DNA from: Cardiocondyla obscurior
Taxonomy: Eukaryota; Arthropoda; Insecta; Hymenoptera; Formicidae
Direction of reading: 5' to 3'
DNA: 64,000 bases
Assembly (NCBI RefSeq): GCF_019399895.1
Contig: NC_091866.1
Coordinates: 541,501-605,500 of the forward strand
Part shown: positions 53,421 to 63,707 of the stretch, piece by piece
Position numbering within the stretch: position 1 is the first letter of the stretch
Layout of the letters: every line of letters begins with the position of its first letter
Made by a program: the position numbers and the translations under genes
Notes under the pieces: generated by a model
Seen by the model: the letters and a program-made list of their open reading frames with translations, nothing else
Database searches by the model: none
What the model was told of the DNA's origin: nothing

Positions 53421-53680
53421 ACTACGAGACGTCTTCGCTAAAGAGGTTAGGACTCCTAACTTAGAAGATTACCATCTGACTACCATAGTACCATCTTTAG
53501 ATTTTTCAGTGACCACAGTTGTCACTGACGTCAGCGCCGCTAGTGCCATCGGCTTCGATAATTGAGCGTGCGAACTAAAATTTATATTGTAACAGAGCGT
53601 AACGGACGGAACGAGTAGCCGAACGAGGTGGACGACAATTAATTAGTTTATATAAAAATTAACAATTAAATGTGGTAAGA
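53421..53680. promoter_or_regulatory. CpG-bearing candidate promoter with a perfect CRE
   Basis: A less AT-rich island in AT-rich surroundings. It holds the palindromic cAMP-response element TGACGTCA at 53526-53533, an inverted repeat GTTAGGACTCCTAAC near 53448, and a candidate plus-strand splice donor (GGTAAG near 53674). It could drive a plus-strand transcript including the exon-like block at 53753, the CARS2 gene on the minus strand, or both. Inferred from composition and motifs. Confidence 0.4.
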
Positions 53681-53752
53681 TAAAACAGACTCTAGTCACG
53701 TAATCGTTTTGATAAAACTAGAAATAATTAAATTTTATATTTGTGTGTCACA

Positions 53753-53811
53753 GAATCACCGTGGATGATCTAGCCACCTACCTCTAACCACTGCACGGAT
53801 ATTCAATCGGT
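53753..53811 (+). ncRNA. Candidate non-coding exon, related to cassette block B
   Basis: Bounded by acceptor TTGTGTGTCACAG and donor GTGAGT. Its 3' end (..ATTCAATCG before GTGAGT) and its start around GATGATC resemble block B of cassette copy 4 (GATTATAG.., ATCAAATCG before GTGAGT). It contains stops in the plus frames, so a 5' UTR or non-coding exon is likelier than coding. The similarity is short and judged by eye. Confidence 0.3.
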
Positions 53812-55097
53812 GAGTAATACATTTTTTTTAAATATATTACAAGCTACGTGTATGTTACATGTGGAGAAAAAAAATCAATAAATTAAGAAACTCACCAAAA
53901 AAAAAAAATTAATACGCAAAATAATTACATCAGTAATGATCGTAATTGGCATAGGCAAAATCATTATTTATTGAAATTTATTGAGCACAATTAGTTCTCC
54001 TTATATTTTACACAAGTAAATCTATATTAAAAGTTGTTTTTGAAATCGTGTTAACATAGTGTCTTAAAGTGTTATCCTTTACACACACAAACACACGTGT
54101 ACATATGCGTATGCTCGTATATTCGACGTATGTTTTATAATTAAATTTATCCTCTGTAATACCCACACGATGCATACTAACAATACATATCAAAGTCTTA
54201 TGTTACACTGGCGCGATAATAATTATAGTAATCTGACAAAATACGGAATCTCTGATTTTGGCGCACAGCTACCGCCACTGTCGTTTATTCTCTCTTTTTT
54301 TTTTTCCCCTTTTTATTATTATTATTATTTATTATTATTCGCGTTCGCGAAAACCGCGAACGCTCTTCCCTCGCTATTATTACTTAGGTATTTTAAAATT
54401 TAGATTACAAATAGAGTGCTGCGACTCTCGCCGAGCCGTTCAAACATACTTAATCGTTGATTTTTTATTTTTATTTTTATTTTTTTTTTTCATCAAAGGG
54501 ACAGTAATCTCGTCGCTTAAAGTGAACCAGAAAGCTCGCATACGTCAGAACATATCGTCATTCCTAACATTTTAATTGTTTGTTCGTCGCCGTTTTGTTG
54601 TATTCCAACAAATGCTTTTCGCTTCTGTGCAATGCACACGGATCACTTTCTTCGTACAACTTAAAGCTAGATGGCTATGTCTGATGCTAAACGTACGATC
54701 GAAAGATCACGAAAGAATTGTAAATAAATATACAATATTATTATATATAAAAAATACCTCTACGTTTTACGCACTCTCGTTCCTTAAATAATCGTGACGC
54801 CGAGGGTTTGGTTTGTCGTTAACGGGAATGCAGAATCTTATCTTTTGCATCTTTCTCTTTTAAACACCGCGTCCTGGTGAATGTGAGATCTCTGATTCCT
54901 CTAACATCTATATCATTAAGTTTGAGACATTGAGCGAATACAGCGGAGTTCGTTAATCGATAGTGCGCTTTATTACTATTTCGGGAAAGGTGATTGAAGT
55001 TGAAATGCAAACGGAGTCTTTAAGTATCTTTTTTCGTACGACAAAAAAGAAGGAGTGTAAAAAACTATATAAAATTTGCACGTGAATCAGCAGCTGG
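53812..55097. other. No gene recognised
   Basis: AT-rich sequence with T-rich runs around 54290-54500. Short open frames only, without family resemblance. Confidence 0.5.
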
Positions 55098-55248
55098 GTT
55101 CAAGAAACACAATTAATTACTAAGCGCTCGGTGATTCTTTATTACAATTATATAGTTTCTACACTTAGATCCTAAGAAGAATCAGAGAAAAGACCCAATG
55201 ATATTGCGGAATCACCGAACGCTCGGTGATCAGCAGTGTTTCTTGAAC
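55098..55248. mobile_element. MITE-like hairpin element H1
   Basis: Ends are inverted: GTTCAAGAAACAC at 55098-55110 against GTGTTTCTTGAAC at 55236-55248. The complementarity continues imperfectly inward for about 40 bases, including the GCGCTCGGTGATTC/GAATCACCGAACGC pair. No coding capacity. The internal CCTAAGAAGAA and the CGGTGAT ends recur in inverted form at 59559-59638. A non-autonomous DNA transposon is the likely explanation; target duplication was not clear. Confidence 0.6.
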
Positions 55249-55507
55249 GCGTTCGGCAGGAGAAAAATAAACTACTTTTGCAAGTGTCGCAAGAATTATG
55301 AATCTGATTGACGTGTGTTCTTAATCTTAATTAAATTTAACAACGCACGACAATCGGATTCACAAATTTTGCAACTGTTGTAAAAATCGTGAATGTAATT
55401 GACGTCCTGCCGTGCCAGTGCTCTTAATCTCAGCTGAATTTAAAGGCGTACGCCATCGGCACATGCTTAACAACAGTTGCAAAGGTAGCACTTCTGCCAA
55501 ACGCAGC
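55249..55507. mobile_element. MITE-like compound inverted repeat
   Basis: Directly abuts the previous hairpin. Outer ends pair imperfectly (CGCGTTCGGCAGGAG against CTTCTGCCAAACGCAG, with TTTTGCAAGTGT against ACAGTTGCAAAGG further in). Inside are two smaller hairpins, one built from the GAATCTGATT/AATCGGATTC pair and one from GCAACTGTTG/CAACAGTTGC. Related to 57408-57545. Confidence 0.55.
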
Positions 55508-56480
55508 CAAATCGAATTTGTAGGACAATTTAACGAACGTCGAGGTTGTCGTTTGCAAACGGCGTCCGAAAGATTAACATAGGTTTCTCACACGCCCCTT
55601 TAACGTTACTTTATGTTCACATTATTCGGCATTCGTTCTTTCTTTTAAGAAGGTAAATATCGATCGGCGAAGTTCTTTTACTAAACTTGCGGGCATCGCT
55701 AATAATATTATTTTTAATTAAAAAAAAAAAAAAGAAAGAAAGAGATACGAATAAGTAATTAACGCGAACGCGTTGCTTCTTATTACAATCGACGCCGGGT
55801 TTTATTCACGTCTTGCCTTCGAGACAAGTAGTGATTACGCTATACAACAACAATATTGAATTCTTTCGAACAGTTGCTCTCACGCTACGATCTTATGAGT
55901 TAATCAGAACAAGAGTGATGTAAATTATTCTCAACACTTCCGCCAGTAAATTACGTTCAGAGAAATATTACTGTAATATCCCTGCTTTCTTTAAATAGTT
56001 TCTTTCTTGTACATCACTCTCATTATACATAAACTCATATTCAGAGACGGGCGCGATTATCTACACCATAAATTAATAATTTATATTTCTTCAAATATTT
56101 GTGTGCTTAAATCTAATGAACAGATAAGGTACTTATTAAGAAAGTATTCGAACTTTATTACATATTGTATAAAATTACGATCTTATTTGTAATTAATTTA
56201 ATAACTAGAATAATCATTTTGATTGATAAATATATTTTGGTCAACTATAAAGTTCACATTTTAAAAAATTCCTAATTAATATTAATAAAACAGATCGTAA
56301 GAGGGAACTTTATTTTTGATTACTCGGAACACAATTTTTACTTTCTTTCGCAAACAGGATGAATCATTGAAACGGAAAGGTCTGAATGCTTACGCTGTTT
56401 GTACGTAAAATAATTTAAAGGTAAAAAGACTTAATTACGTAAGAAAACGACACATTTGTCACATAACAGGGCATCATTGA

Positions 56481-56616
56481 GGGCCGGTTGTTTCAGATAA
56501 GTTTGCTCATCAGTTAAACATATGTTTATCTTGATCTATTAAGAAAGATAGATGAAGAGACACATAATTACCTGATAAGCAAATTTATTTGAAAGTTGAA
56601 ACAACCTGTCCTTAGG
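56481..56616. mobile_element. MITE-like hairpin with GGTTGTTTCA ends
   Basis: GGCCGGTTGTTTCA near 56482 pairs with TGAAACAACCTGTCC near 56597-56611, and AGTTTGCTCAT pairs loosely with ATAAGCAAATTT further in. No reading frame. The next element, in tandem, is a diverged copy. Confidence 0.55.
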
Positions 56617-56756
56617 GCCAATTGATCTAACTTCTTGATAACTTTATCTATCAGGTAAACGTGCGTCTGTCTTTATTTTACTTTCTTAATGAATAAAGAC
56701 ACATGATAGATTACCAGTCAAATAAAATTACTTAGAAATTCGAACAATTGGTTCTT
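56615..56756. mobile_element. MITE-like hairpin, tandem relative of the preceding element
   Basis: GGGCCAATTG at 56615-56624 pairs with CAATTGGTTC near 56746-56755. The right half (ATTACCAGTCAAATAAAATT) resembles the right half of the preceding element (ATTACCTGATAAGCAAATTT), so the two belong to one family. Confidence 0.5.
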
Positions 56757-57407
56757 AATAAGACAAATACATTTGTCATACAAATATTACAACTTTTTAC
56801 CAAAATACTTCATACATATTTACAAAAATTTACTTTCCGTTTATATATGCTTCACCCAATAAGGCATGAAATAATTTTTCGAATAATCGTCGAATTTCAA
56901 GTCTAACATACGGCGCGATCTTAAACATAACTCTAGCAATACGGTTATATAATAAATATAATAAAAATCGTGAGATCGTTTTACGATTTATTCGCTCGTG
57001 CAAACGCGAACGTAAAAACAAGCCCGTCTCTGTTACATGGCACCTTTGCGCGTTACAAATTCTGCGCTTCGCTCAGTCTTCTCTAAGTGTTGCGCGTGAC
57101 GAAGCTATAATCCCAAAGATTCCTTACGACAATCATTACAATCGTCGGATGTGATTGTAGCGTTTCGTCCGACTCATCAAATCTTTCGTTCCGATGAGAA
57201 GCTCGCAAGGATTCGTTGCGTCAATGATTGATCGCGATCCTTGAAGTCGCGCCTCCTCCCTTCGTCCATTCTTTTAGATTTCTACTCTGCTCTACCGGCA
57301 CACAACTCTATAAGATTCCGTTCCGAATAAAACGGCCTATGCTAAGTGGATAATATACAGTAATGGGAGAAAGATAAGGGTAACAAAAATAAAAAAAAGA
57401 AAGATTT

Positions 57408-57545
57408 TGGCTGCGTTCAGCAGAAGTTAATTAATGTATGGTCCTAATCTTGAACTTAACTTGGTTGAACTTAAAAGCACACTACAATCGAAGTCACAAA
57501 TTTTATAGTAGTTACAAGAGTAAACCTTCTCCTAAAAGCAGCCAC
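57408..57545. mobile_element. MITE-like hairpin with GGCTGCGTTCAGCAGAAGT end
   Basis: The left end GGCTGCGTTCAGCAGAAGT pairs imperfectly with ACCTTCTCCTAAAAGCAGCC at the right end. Its interior (CCTAATCTTGAACTTAA, then AAGTCACAAATTTTATAG) resembles 55315-55385. Same family as 55249-55507. Confidence 0.55.
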
Positions 57546-59433
57546 TTCTTTTGTTACCAAAGTCCGTTAGCATACGTCGCTTTTCTTTTTTAACATACGC
57601 GGCACTTCGTAAAAGTGGACGAATGGAAATATGTCGAAAGAAGTTCAAGTGATACGTCAATAATTTTCTAAGTTATGCAATTTCTAAATTCACGGTACCT
57701 GAAATAGTTTGCTTTGTTTGACTTTGTATAAATATTTTAACTGAGAATTAAAGCCGACAGAAGTTCACTTTAATATAAATTCATTTTTGGTAAAAAATCA
57801 ATTTTATAATTTCGGATTTTATCTTTTCTACAGAAATAAAATGTCTGAATAGAATGTAAAAATATATATATGAAAGAAAGGTGTTCTTTAAATTTTTATA
57901 TTAAAGAATCGTAATCGAATTCTTTTCTAATCTGTCCACTCTTTACTCTCACGTGTTTAATAATATGTTCATTAATACTCCGTTAAGATTTGTTAAAATT
58001 AAACTTTAGGGCAGTATGTAATTGCAATCCATATGATTTTGCATTGTTATACGTTCAATAACGATTTGCTGGAAACGTGTAACTTAAATAGGACAATGTG
58101 TAATTCTTTGATTTACGTTATAATACACTTTAATATTTTTAAAAATAAAGTTAATTTGAGAAATATTTCTTATCTATCTTTTTAAGTATCTACAAATCGT
58201 TAAGTTGGAAGTACACTTCAATAATAGTAAAATTGTTACGATTGTATATAATAATATAAATTCTAATAATTTAGATTTTAATAGTGTATAAATAATTTAA
58301 AAATAATATGAAAATTTTTCCTACGAAAATTCACAGGACATTATTGAAGACGTAGGATTATATTGTGAAAACAATGGACAGACAATCGCGCGACTAACTT
58401 TATCCTACCAATCACACTAAATCGTTGCGTTCGCAATCTATTTCCACCGGCGTTGTTTGATTTACACGCAGAGACGGGCGAAGTGCTATTTCGATTTTTA
58501 ACTCGTCAAAATCAATGTATCAAACGTTTCCAACGACCGCTCCCCTTTTCAAAACTTCACAGGGTGGAGATATCGGCGTTGATATTGTTCACGATATCGA
58601 CAGACATTACAAATTATTATAGTATTGTAACGTTTCCGGAATTTAGTTATAAAGTTACAAAGTTAAGAACTAAATTTACATGTATTTAACAAAATTATCT
58701 AACAATATATTCTGCGTTATTTTAATTATTTTGAAAAAAAAAACACAAACGATAAAAGTAATTACTTTTTATTTAAAAAAATGCTTTAGAAAGTTGTAAA
58801 TTCTTACGATTTGTGACCGCAACTTTTCCCGCGCGAAAAATCGAAATCAAAACTTGCGATAATCGCAGGCACGAATTAAAAACTTTGGAGGCATTCACCG
58901 TTCTTCATGCCGACGCAAAGAGGTACCTCTTTTTAATACACGTAATTATTGCCAGCTTTCCGATAACATTCATCGATCGGTCGGCAAAACGGTGAACGAG
59001 TCGCGGGAATCGAAATAGTACGTTCGCACCGCCTCGAGTTTTACGGACGGCTGAAAAACAGTTCGATCTTTTCCTCGGTTCCAACTAACCACTATCACAA
59101 ATCATTCGGTAAAGCGCATAATCTATGTGTACGTATATATATAATATATATATACTCCGCGCGATTTCATTAATTACTTTCATCGTCGAACGAATCCTCT
59201 ATTTATAACACTCGTAGTAAAGGTCTAACAATCTCTATCGGCGGGAGGTGGCGCCTCCCTCAAAGAGCTCCTCGCTTAATTCGCACATGGATCGATGTGT
59301 ACTTTTGACTTTTCTCTTTCCGAAGGGGGAGGGAAAAGGGTGAGAGGGCGGGGGGAGAGGGAGAGGAAGGGAGAACATTAAGAGACGTTTAGGAGCGAAA
59401 TGGAAACGTGAATTACGACGCGGCTTGCTGAAA
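57546..59433. other. No gene recognised; may include 3' UTR of the receptor gene
   Basis: AT-rich to about 58.3 kb, then mixed. The receptor gene ends at 59434 on the minus strand, so its 3' UTR should begin here. No clear poly(A) signal was pinned down near its stop. Confidence 0.45.
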
Positions 59434-61109
59434 TCATGTCGTCGGCGCGGTCGAAGAAGGCGGCGGGTCGGTGCGCCAGATTGAGCTGCCCGAATGGCTG
59501 ATCGTAGTGATCTGAAAGGTAGACAGTAATTAAAGGACGCATTTAAAAGATACAATCGATCACCGAGCGCTCGGTGATACCGTTTGAATCTATCTCTCGG
59601 TTCTTCTTAGGATTTGAAGCACTGAGCGCTTGGTGATCTGTTCCGACCTGAATGCAGCTGAAGGTTAGATCGAGTATCTCTAGTTAGCGAGTAACGTTCA
59701 CTGCATTCGTACTTATGTCAATCCTGAATTGACTTACGTGTCCATCGTTTACGTGATTTTCTACAAATATTGTACAATTTCGCTATATAATTTTGCATCA
59801 TTTGTCGAATAATATGATTCAATATGATCAAATCGATATAACATTTAATTATTTGCTCGAGGTAAATTTATTCTTTAGTTATTTTTTATTCATTATATTA
59901 AAAAATCTTATATGATTGCAGGACTTTTATGCGAAGGTGCAACGACAAACCTGCCGACTATGGCGAAGCGTAACTTTTACACGGCTATTACCTTATTGTC
60001 GTGTCCGATCAATGGTGTCTCCGCCGTAGTTTCGTCGCTGGAGCGATTCATGTACGGGTGTGGCGGTGGCACGTAAATCGGTTTAGAATGACTGGCGACT
60101 TGCGCGTAAATCGTCGGCTCCTGGATAGGCTGTCTGCGCGTCAAAGTCGACATGGGCAGCAGCTGGGGCCGCTGCATGTTGGAGATTTGCACGGGCTGGT
60201 AGCAATTCGGAGGTATTCGTCGGTTTCCCCTTAGCGCTAATTCGACGTACGTTAACTCAGTGCCCTGCTACGAACAATATTGTTTCTATAATTTCAATCG
60301 TATAACTCGATCAATTAGAATCCACGCAGCCAATATTGAGCTGCGCGCATCTTCATAGTTTTTCAAATCGATTAGTTGATTCAGAAAAAAAAAGAAATCG
60401 AGCTGTAGTTTCAGTAAGATTTGTGAGCTGCACTTTTATAAATAGACACGTGTAATTGGAAGTTAATGGTGACTGGCACCAAACGTTAATTTTGTCACTA
60501 TCTTAGATTCAATTACTGAGCTTACGTTGTTCGTAGTTGCAAAGGTATTCTGAGTTTCTGATCGTTGCTGCTGCAGAACGTATCGTGGCGATGCACTTTT
60601 GCATAGTTCTGCGTACGAATTCTCTGTAAATAATAAAATGTGAGAATTATAATTCTTTTTATTTTAATTTGTCATATTTAGACTCGAATAAATTATGCGT
60701 AATTAATTAAAAACATTCGCCGATTTAATAACATTAATAAAGCGTTTTTTTTTTACGCAGGATCGTGTTTGTCATGCAATCACCGGATCGAAGAATATGC
60801 TGCGTAGCGACAGGTGTTTTCGCCTACCATTCGCATGCGGTATTATGTCGGGGTTCTTCTCGAAGCTCTCGATGCTGTCGGCGCTGAGAGGCAAGGTCGA
60901 CGATTTGTCATGCGGAGATGAGCCGCCGGTGCCCGACGCCGCCAGGTTCGCCATGCCGCCGTCGTCATGGGAATCCTCCTGAGATCGGGGTCGATAGCGC
61001 AATTTGACAGCTAGCACGATTACGAAGATCACCAAGAGCAGCCCCGCTGCGGCTCCTACCACGGCGCCCAGCAGTGGTCCAGACAGCGACAGCATAACTG
61101 GCGTAAGGG
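59434..61109 (-). CDS. Type I transmembrane receptor, membrane segment and cytoplasmic tail (sidestep-like IgSF possible), 5' part missing
   Basis: Four minus-strand exons: 61109-60828, 60623-60526, 60267-59992, 59511-59434; 243 residues to TGA, phases consistent. The first exon has a hydrophobic membrane span (GPLLGAVVGAAAGLLLVIFVIVLAVK) then basic stop-transfer residues (LRYRPR), and a Ser/Asp-rich tail with ESFEKNPDIIPHAN. The next exons add NSYAELC, then LTYVEL, which fits the ITIM pattern, and TIYAQV, which fits the ITSM pattern, among Pro-rich stretches. Such tails recruit SH2 proteins in adhesion and immune-type receptors. The NPDIIP-type tail suggests a sidestep-like neuronal adhesion protein, but that is recollection and not proof. 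The acceptor at 60267/60264 is a NAGNAG pair. The ectodomain exons should lie beyond 61.1 kb on the plus-coordinate side; none was recognised up to 64000. Confidence 0.7.
59559..59638. mobile_element. MITE-like element with 20-bp perfect palindrome
   Basis: ATCACCGAGCGCTCGGTGAT (59559-59578) is a perfect palindrome; TTCTTCTTAGGAT and ACTGAGCGCTTGGTGATC follow. In reverse orientation this matches the order of CGCTCGGTGAT, CCTAAGAAGAA and CACCGAACGCTCGGTGAT in the element at 55098-55248. It sits in the intron 48 bases upstream of the receptor's last exon. Confidence 0.55.
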
Positions 61110-63277
61110 CTGCAAATTGTGTCCAATTGTTTCGGGGCGAATACAGGGAAAGAGGGATTACAATAACGGAGAGCACTCAAATTCCGCTAAGAAAGGCGAA
61201 GTGACTGCGATAATGTCCCTTCGAATTTTAAGATAACTAGAAATATCCTCATTGCCGTAATAACTAAAAAATGTAGGAAACAAAGTTCGGCACAAAGATA
61301 TTTTTTTCTGCGTGATTTTTTTTATAAACAGCATTCTGTTGTAATTAAAATTATGTCATTGCATTGTTAAAGATAATTTTTTTTAAGCGTTGGAATTTGT
61401 ATGAAAGTATTTCTGGTGTTTATCAGAATTTATGGTCGATTTGTGGAATGCAATGAAAGTTTATAACGTTCCCTTTCCCTTGCGCAATTTTGCCGATAAC
61501 TACGAATGGTCTGTCTGTTCTTCAAACACGAGGAATGACGTCGCTTCGCGTGTTTTATCGGATATTGAAACTGTGCCGTCTTATCTTGCATATTTTTAAG
61601 AGAAATGTGTTAACAAAGATCAAGTGGAATGGATAGAACGCGATAACGGGAACTGTTCCACGATTTTCTCTCAAGCGTCGATTCGATTATGGATAAAGCA
61701 TTCAATACGAAAGCGGATTTGCCGTGTCTTTTGTGCGATCGCCGTACGTAATCCTTATGGAGAAAGCTCTCAGAATTTTGTTTACAGCTCAACTATTCTC
61801 ATCGTAACTGACCGAATCAAAAGAATCGCGCCGCGAGATCAGATTTGCGAGAAATCAAACGTGTTTCATCCTTAAAAAAATTTATTCTCGTTTCTCTTAT
61901 AAAATTTTCCTTTTCTTTTTTTTGTTTTTTGCCAACAATAATTATTACAATAATTTTTGCGTAATAATTAACGACATTATTCACCGTCGATTTATTATAC
62001 AAATAATTTCTTTTTTATACTTGCCAGAATAAAATATGTCGCGACACGAGGTCGTGTAAAAAAAAAGAAAAAAAAAATTACGCGCGTCTCGCGTGACGGA
62101 AATATTTATAAGCGTGTGTCGCGCGTAAATTTATAAATGCAAATTATGACAGATTATGATGATCGCGTGTGCTAGTACACGTGCTCGCCTTGCGTTATTA
62201 GGAGTCATTATTCGATCGGCCCGAGAAAAGCTTGAAAATTACTTGGGGAAGACAATGCTAATGAACAAACGAGTAATGATAATATAAATTGCGTCGGCGA
62301 GCATTTTTTACGGATGCTGTTTGCATTACCAGACATTATTAAAGCGCGTGTCATTTACTCTTGCTTCCTTCACGTTAAAGAAAACTCATATTTAATAATT
62401 TGTGGCAACGAACTACGGTCGTACGTATTTTACGTGGTCATTCCTTTCATTCCTTTAAATGTAATTCAAATATACATTCGGACGTTAATTAATATTTAGG
62501 TTGTTTAAGTAAAACAAATGATCAATCTGACCGACGAATGCGCAACGTGTTCGCCAGGTACGAATTCGTGACGTTAAAATTAAAATCAGATTTAATATTC
62601 GATGTAATATTCGAGGGGAAAAAATGCTGGGGTGGGAGTAGTGGGGGTAAGCGGAAAAGTAGGTGCGCGGCACGATGAGTGAGCCGCGCTATCTTTCCCC
62701 CTCCCCCACCCCCTACTTTCATTTCTCCGCCGGCGCTCGAGCACGCAGCACGTGGTAGAGACACGGTCCGTCCGTATCGGTAAGAAATACGCATGTTCGA
62801 CGTGCGGAACGTATCCCGGTGCGAATCAAAGTTTCCGAGGAATGCCTCGTACGCAAAGAACATTTGTAGAAAGTGTTTGTTCCTTTAGAGTAAGTCCCAT
62901 CGTCATTTAAGCACGTTAAAGCATAGGTATTCTCGCCTCTGAGGCAATCACCGTGCGTGACTCACGAATAATTGATTTGAGCCCTCTTCGACTGAGCTCC
63001 GAGTAATCCGATCAGACATTACTTAATCAACGGCGACGTATAAGTTACTTTTTACAACGCGGTGCGTAGCATACGGGAGAGGTGGAGGTCGCGGCGTAAA
63101 CATACGCGTGGCAATCACATGCGTGGTCAGTGAACCGCAGTGTTTACGACTCGAGCGCGTAGCTAGCTGGGTCGGGACTCGCCGAAAAACAACATACACG
63201 TATTGTTAGCTGACGCGATTTACTTTCTGTGACTGATACTGAGTGATGAAATAAAGGAAAATTTTCTTTTGTTTCAG
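61110..63277. other. Probable receptor intron plus promoter region of cassette copy 4
   Basis: No receptor ectodomain exon recognised. CpG-rich stretches at about 62.6-62.8 and 63.0-63.2 kb precede cassette copy 4 on the plus strand and could hold its promoter and first exon. Confidence 0.4.
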
Positions 63278-63707
63278 ATTAAGATCTAAAGGAGAAACGA
63301 ATGTACTGTTGTCGCCGATCTTTAATATACGTAACGTGTCCGGTTCGTCGGGTTTGTTTCGCGAGTGCAGATAGTATTTGTGTGTCGAAGATTTGATGCC
63401 TCGATCCTAAGTTAGACATCATGAAAGCAGCAGGAGACTTCGAATGGGCATCTTGCATCAGCGGAGCAACCCCCCGGTAAGAATCACTTTTTTTTTATAT
63501 CATACATAACTGCTATATTACTTTGTCGTTTTGATAATATTAACGAAATTTTATTTTAATTTATTTAATTGAAAAAATAATTAGAGGCGCGTATTTTTTT
63601 AAACAGTAGACATTAATTCAAACATCTCTATACATATATTAATTTTTCTTTTCTTTGTGTGTTACAGGATTATAGTAGCTGTAACTCCGCTGCTGCGCAT
63701 CAAATCG
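63278..63707 (+). repeat. Spliced cassette copy 4
   Basis: Plus strand. Block A is 63278-63476: acceptor TTTGTTTCAG, start ATTAAGATCTAAAG, end at donor GTAAGA. The intron contains TAATTAGAGGCGCGTA (about 63577-63592). Block B is 63668-63707: acceptor GTGTTACAG, donor GTGAGT. Block A ends GCATCAGCGGAGCAAC and block B has CTCCGCTG, a perfect 8-base complement. An ATG at 63421 opens a frame that crosses the splice and stays open to the last donor (about 32 codons), but other copies do not keep it. This is the only plus-strand copy and the only one outside the DPP4 gene. Confidence 0.7.

Noticed and set aside
59235..59555. 106-codon minus frame overlapping the receptor's last exon
   Set aside because: It is in a different phase from the spliced receptor frame and contains a Pro/Leu-rich run from a GA-rich tract; treated as a shadow.
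63421..63707. Short protein from cassette 4 (ATG at 63421 across the splice)
   Set aside because: The frame is not kept in copies 1-3, whose block B lengths differ by non-multiples of three, so I do not annotate it as a CDS.
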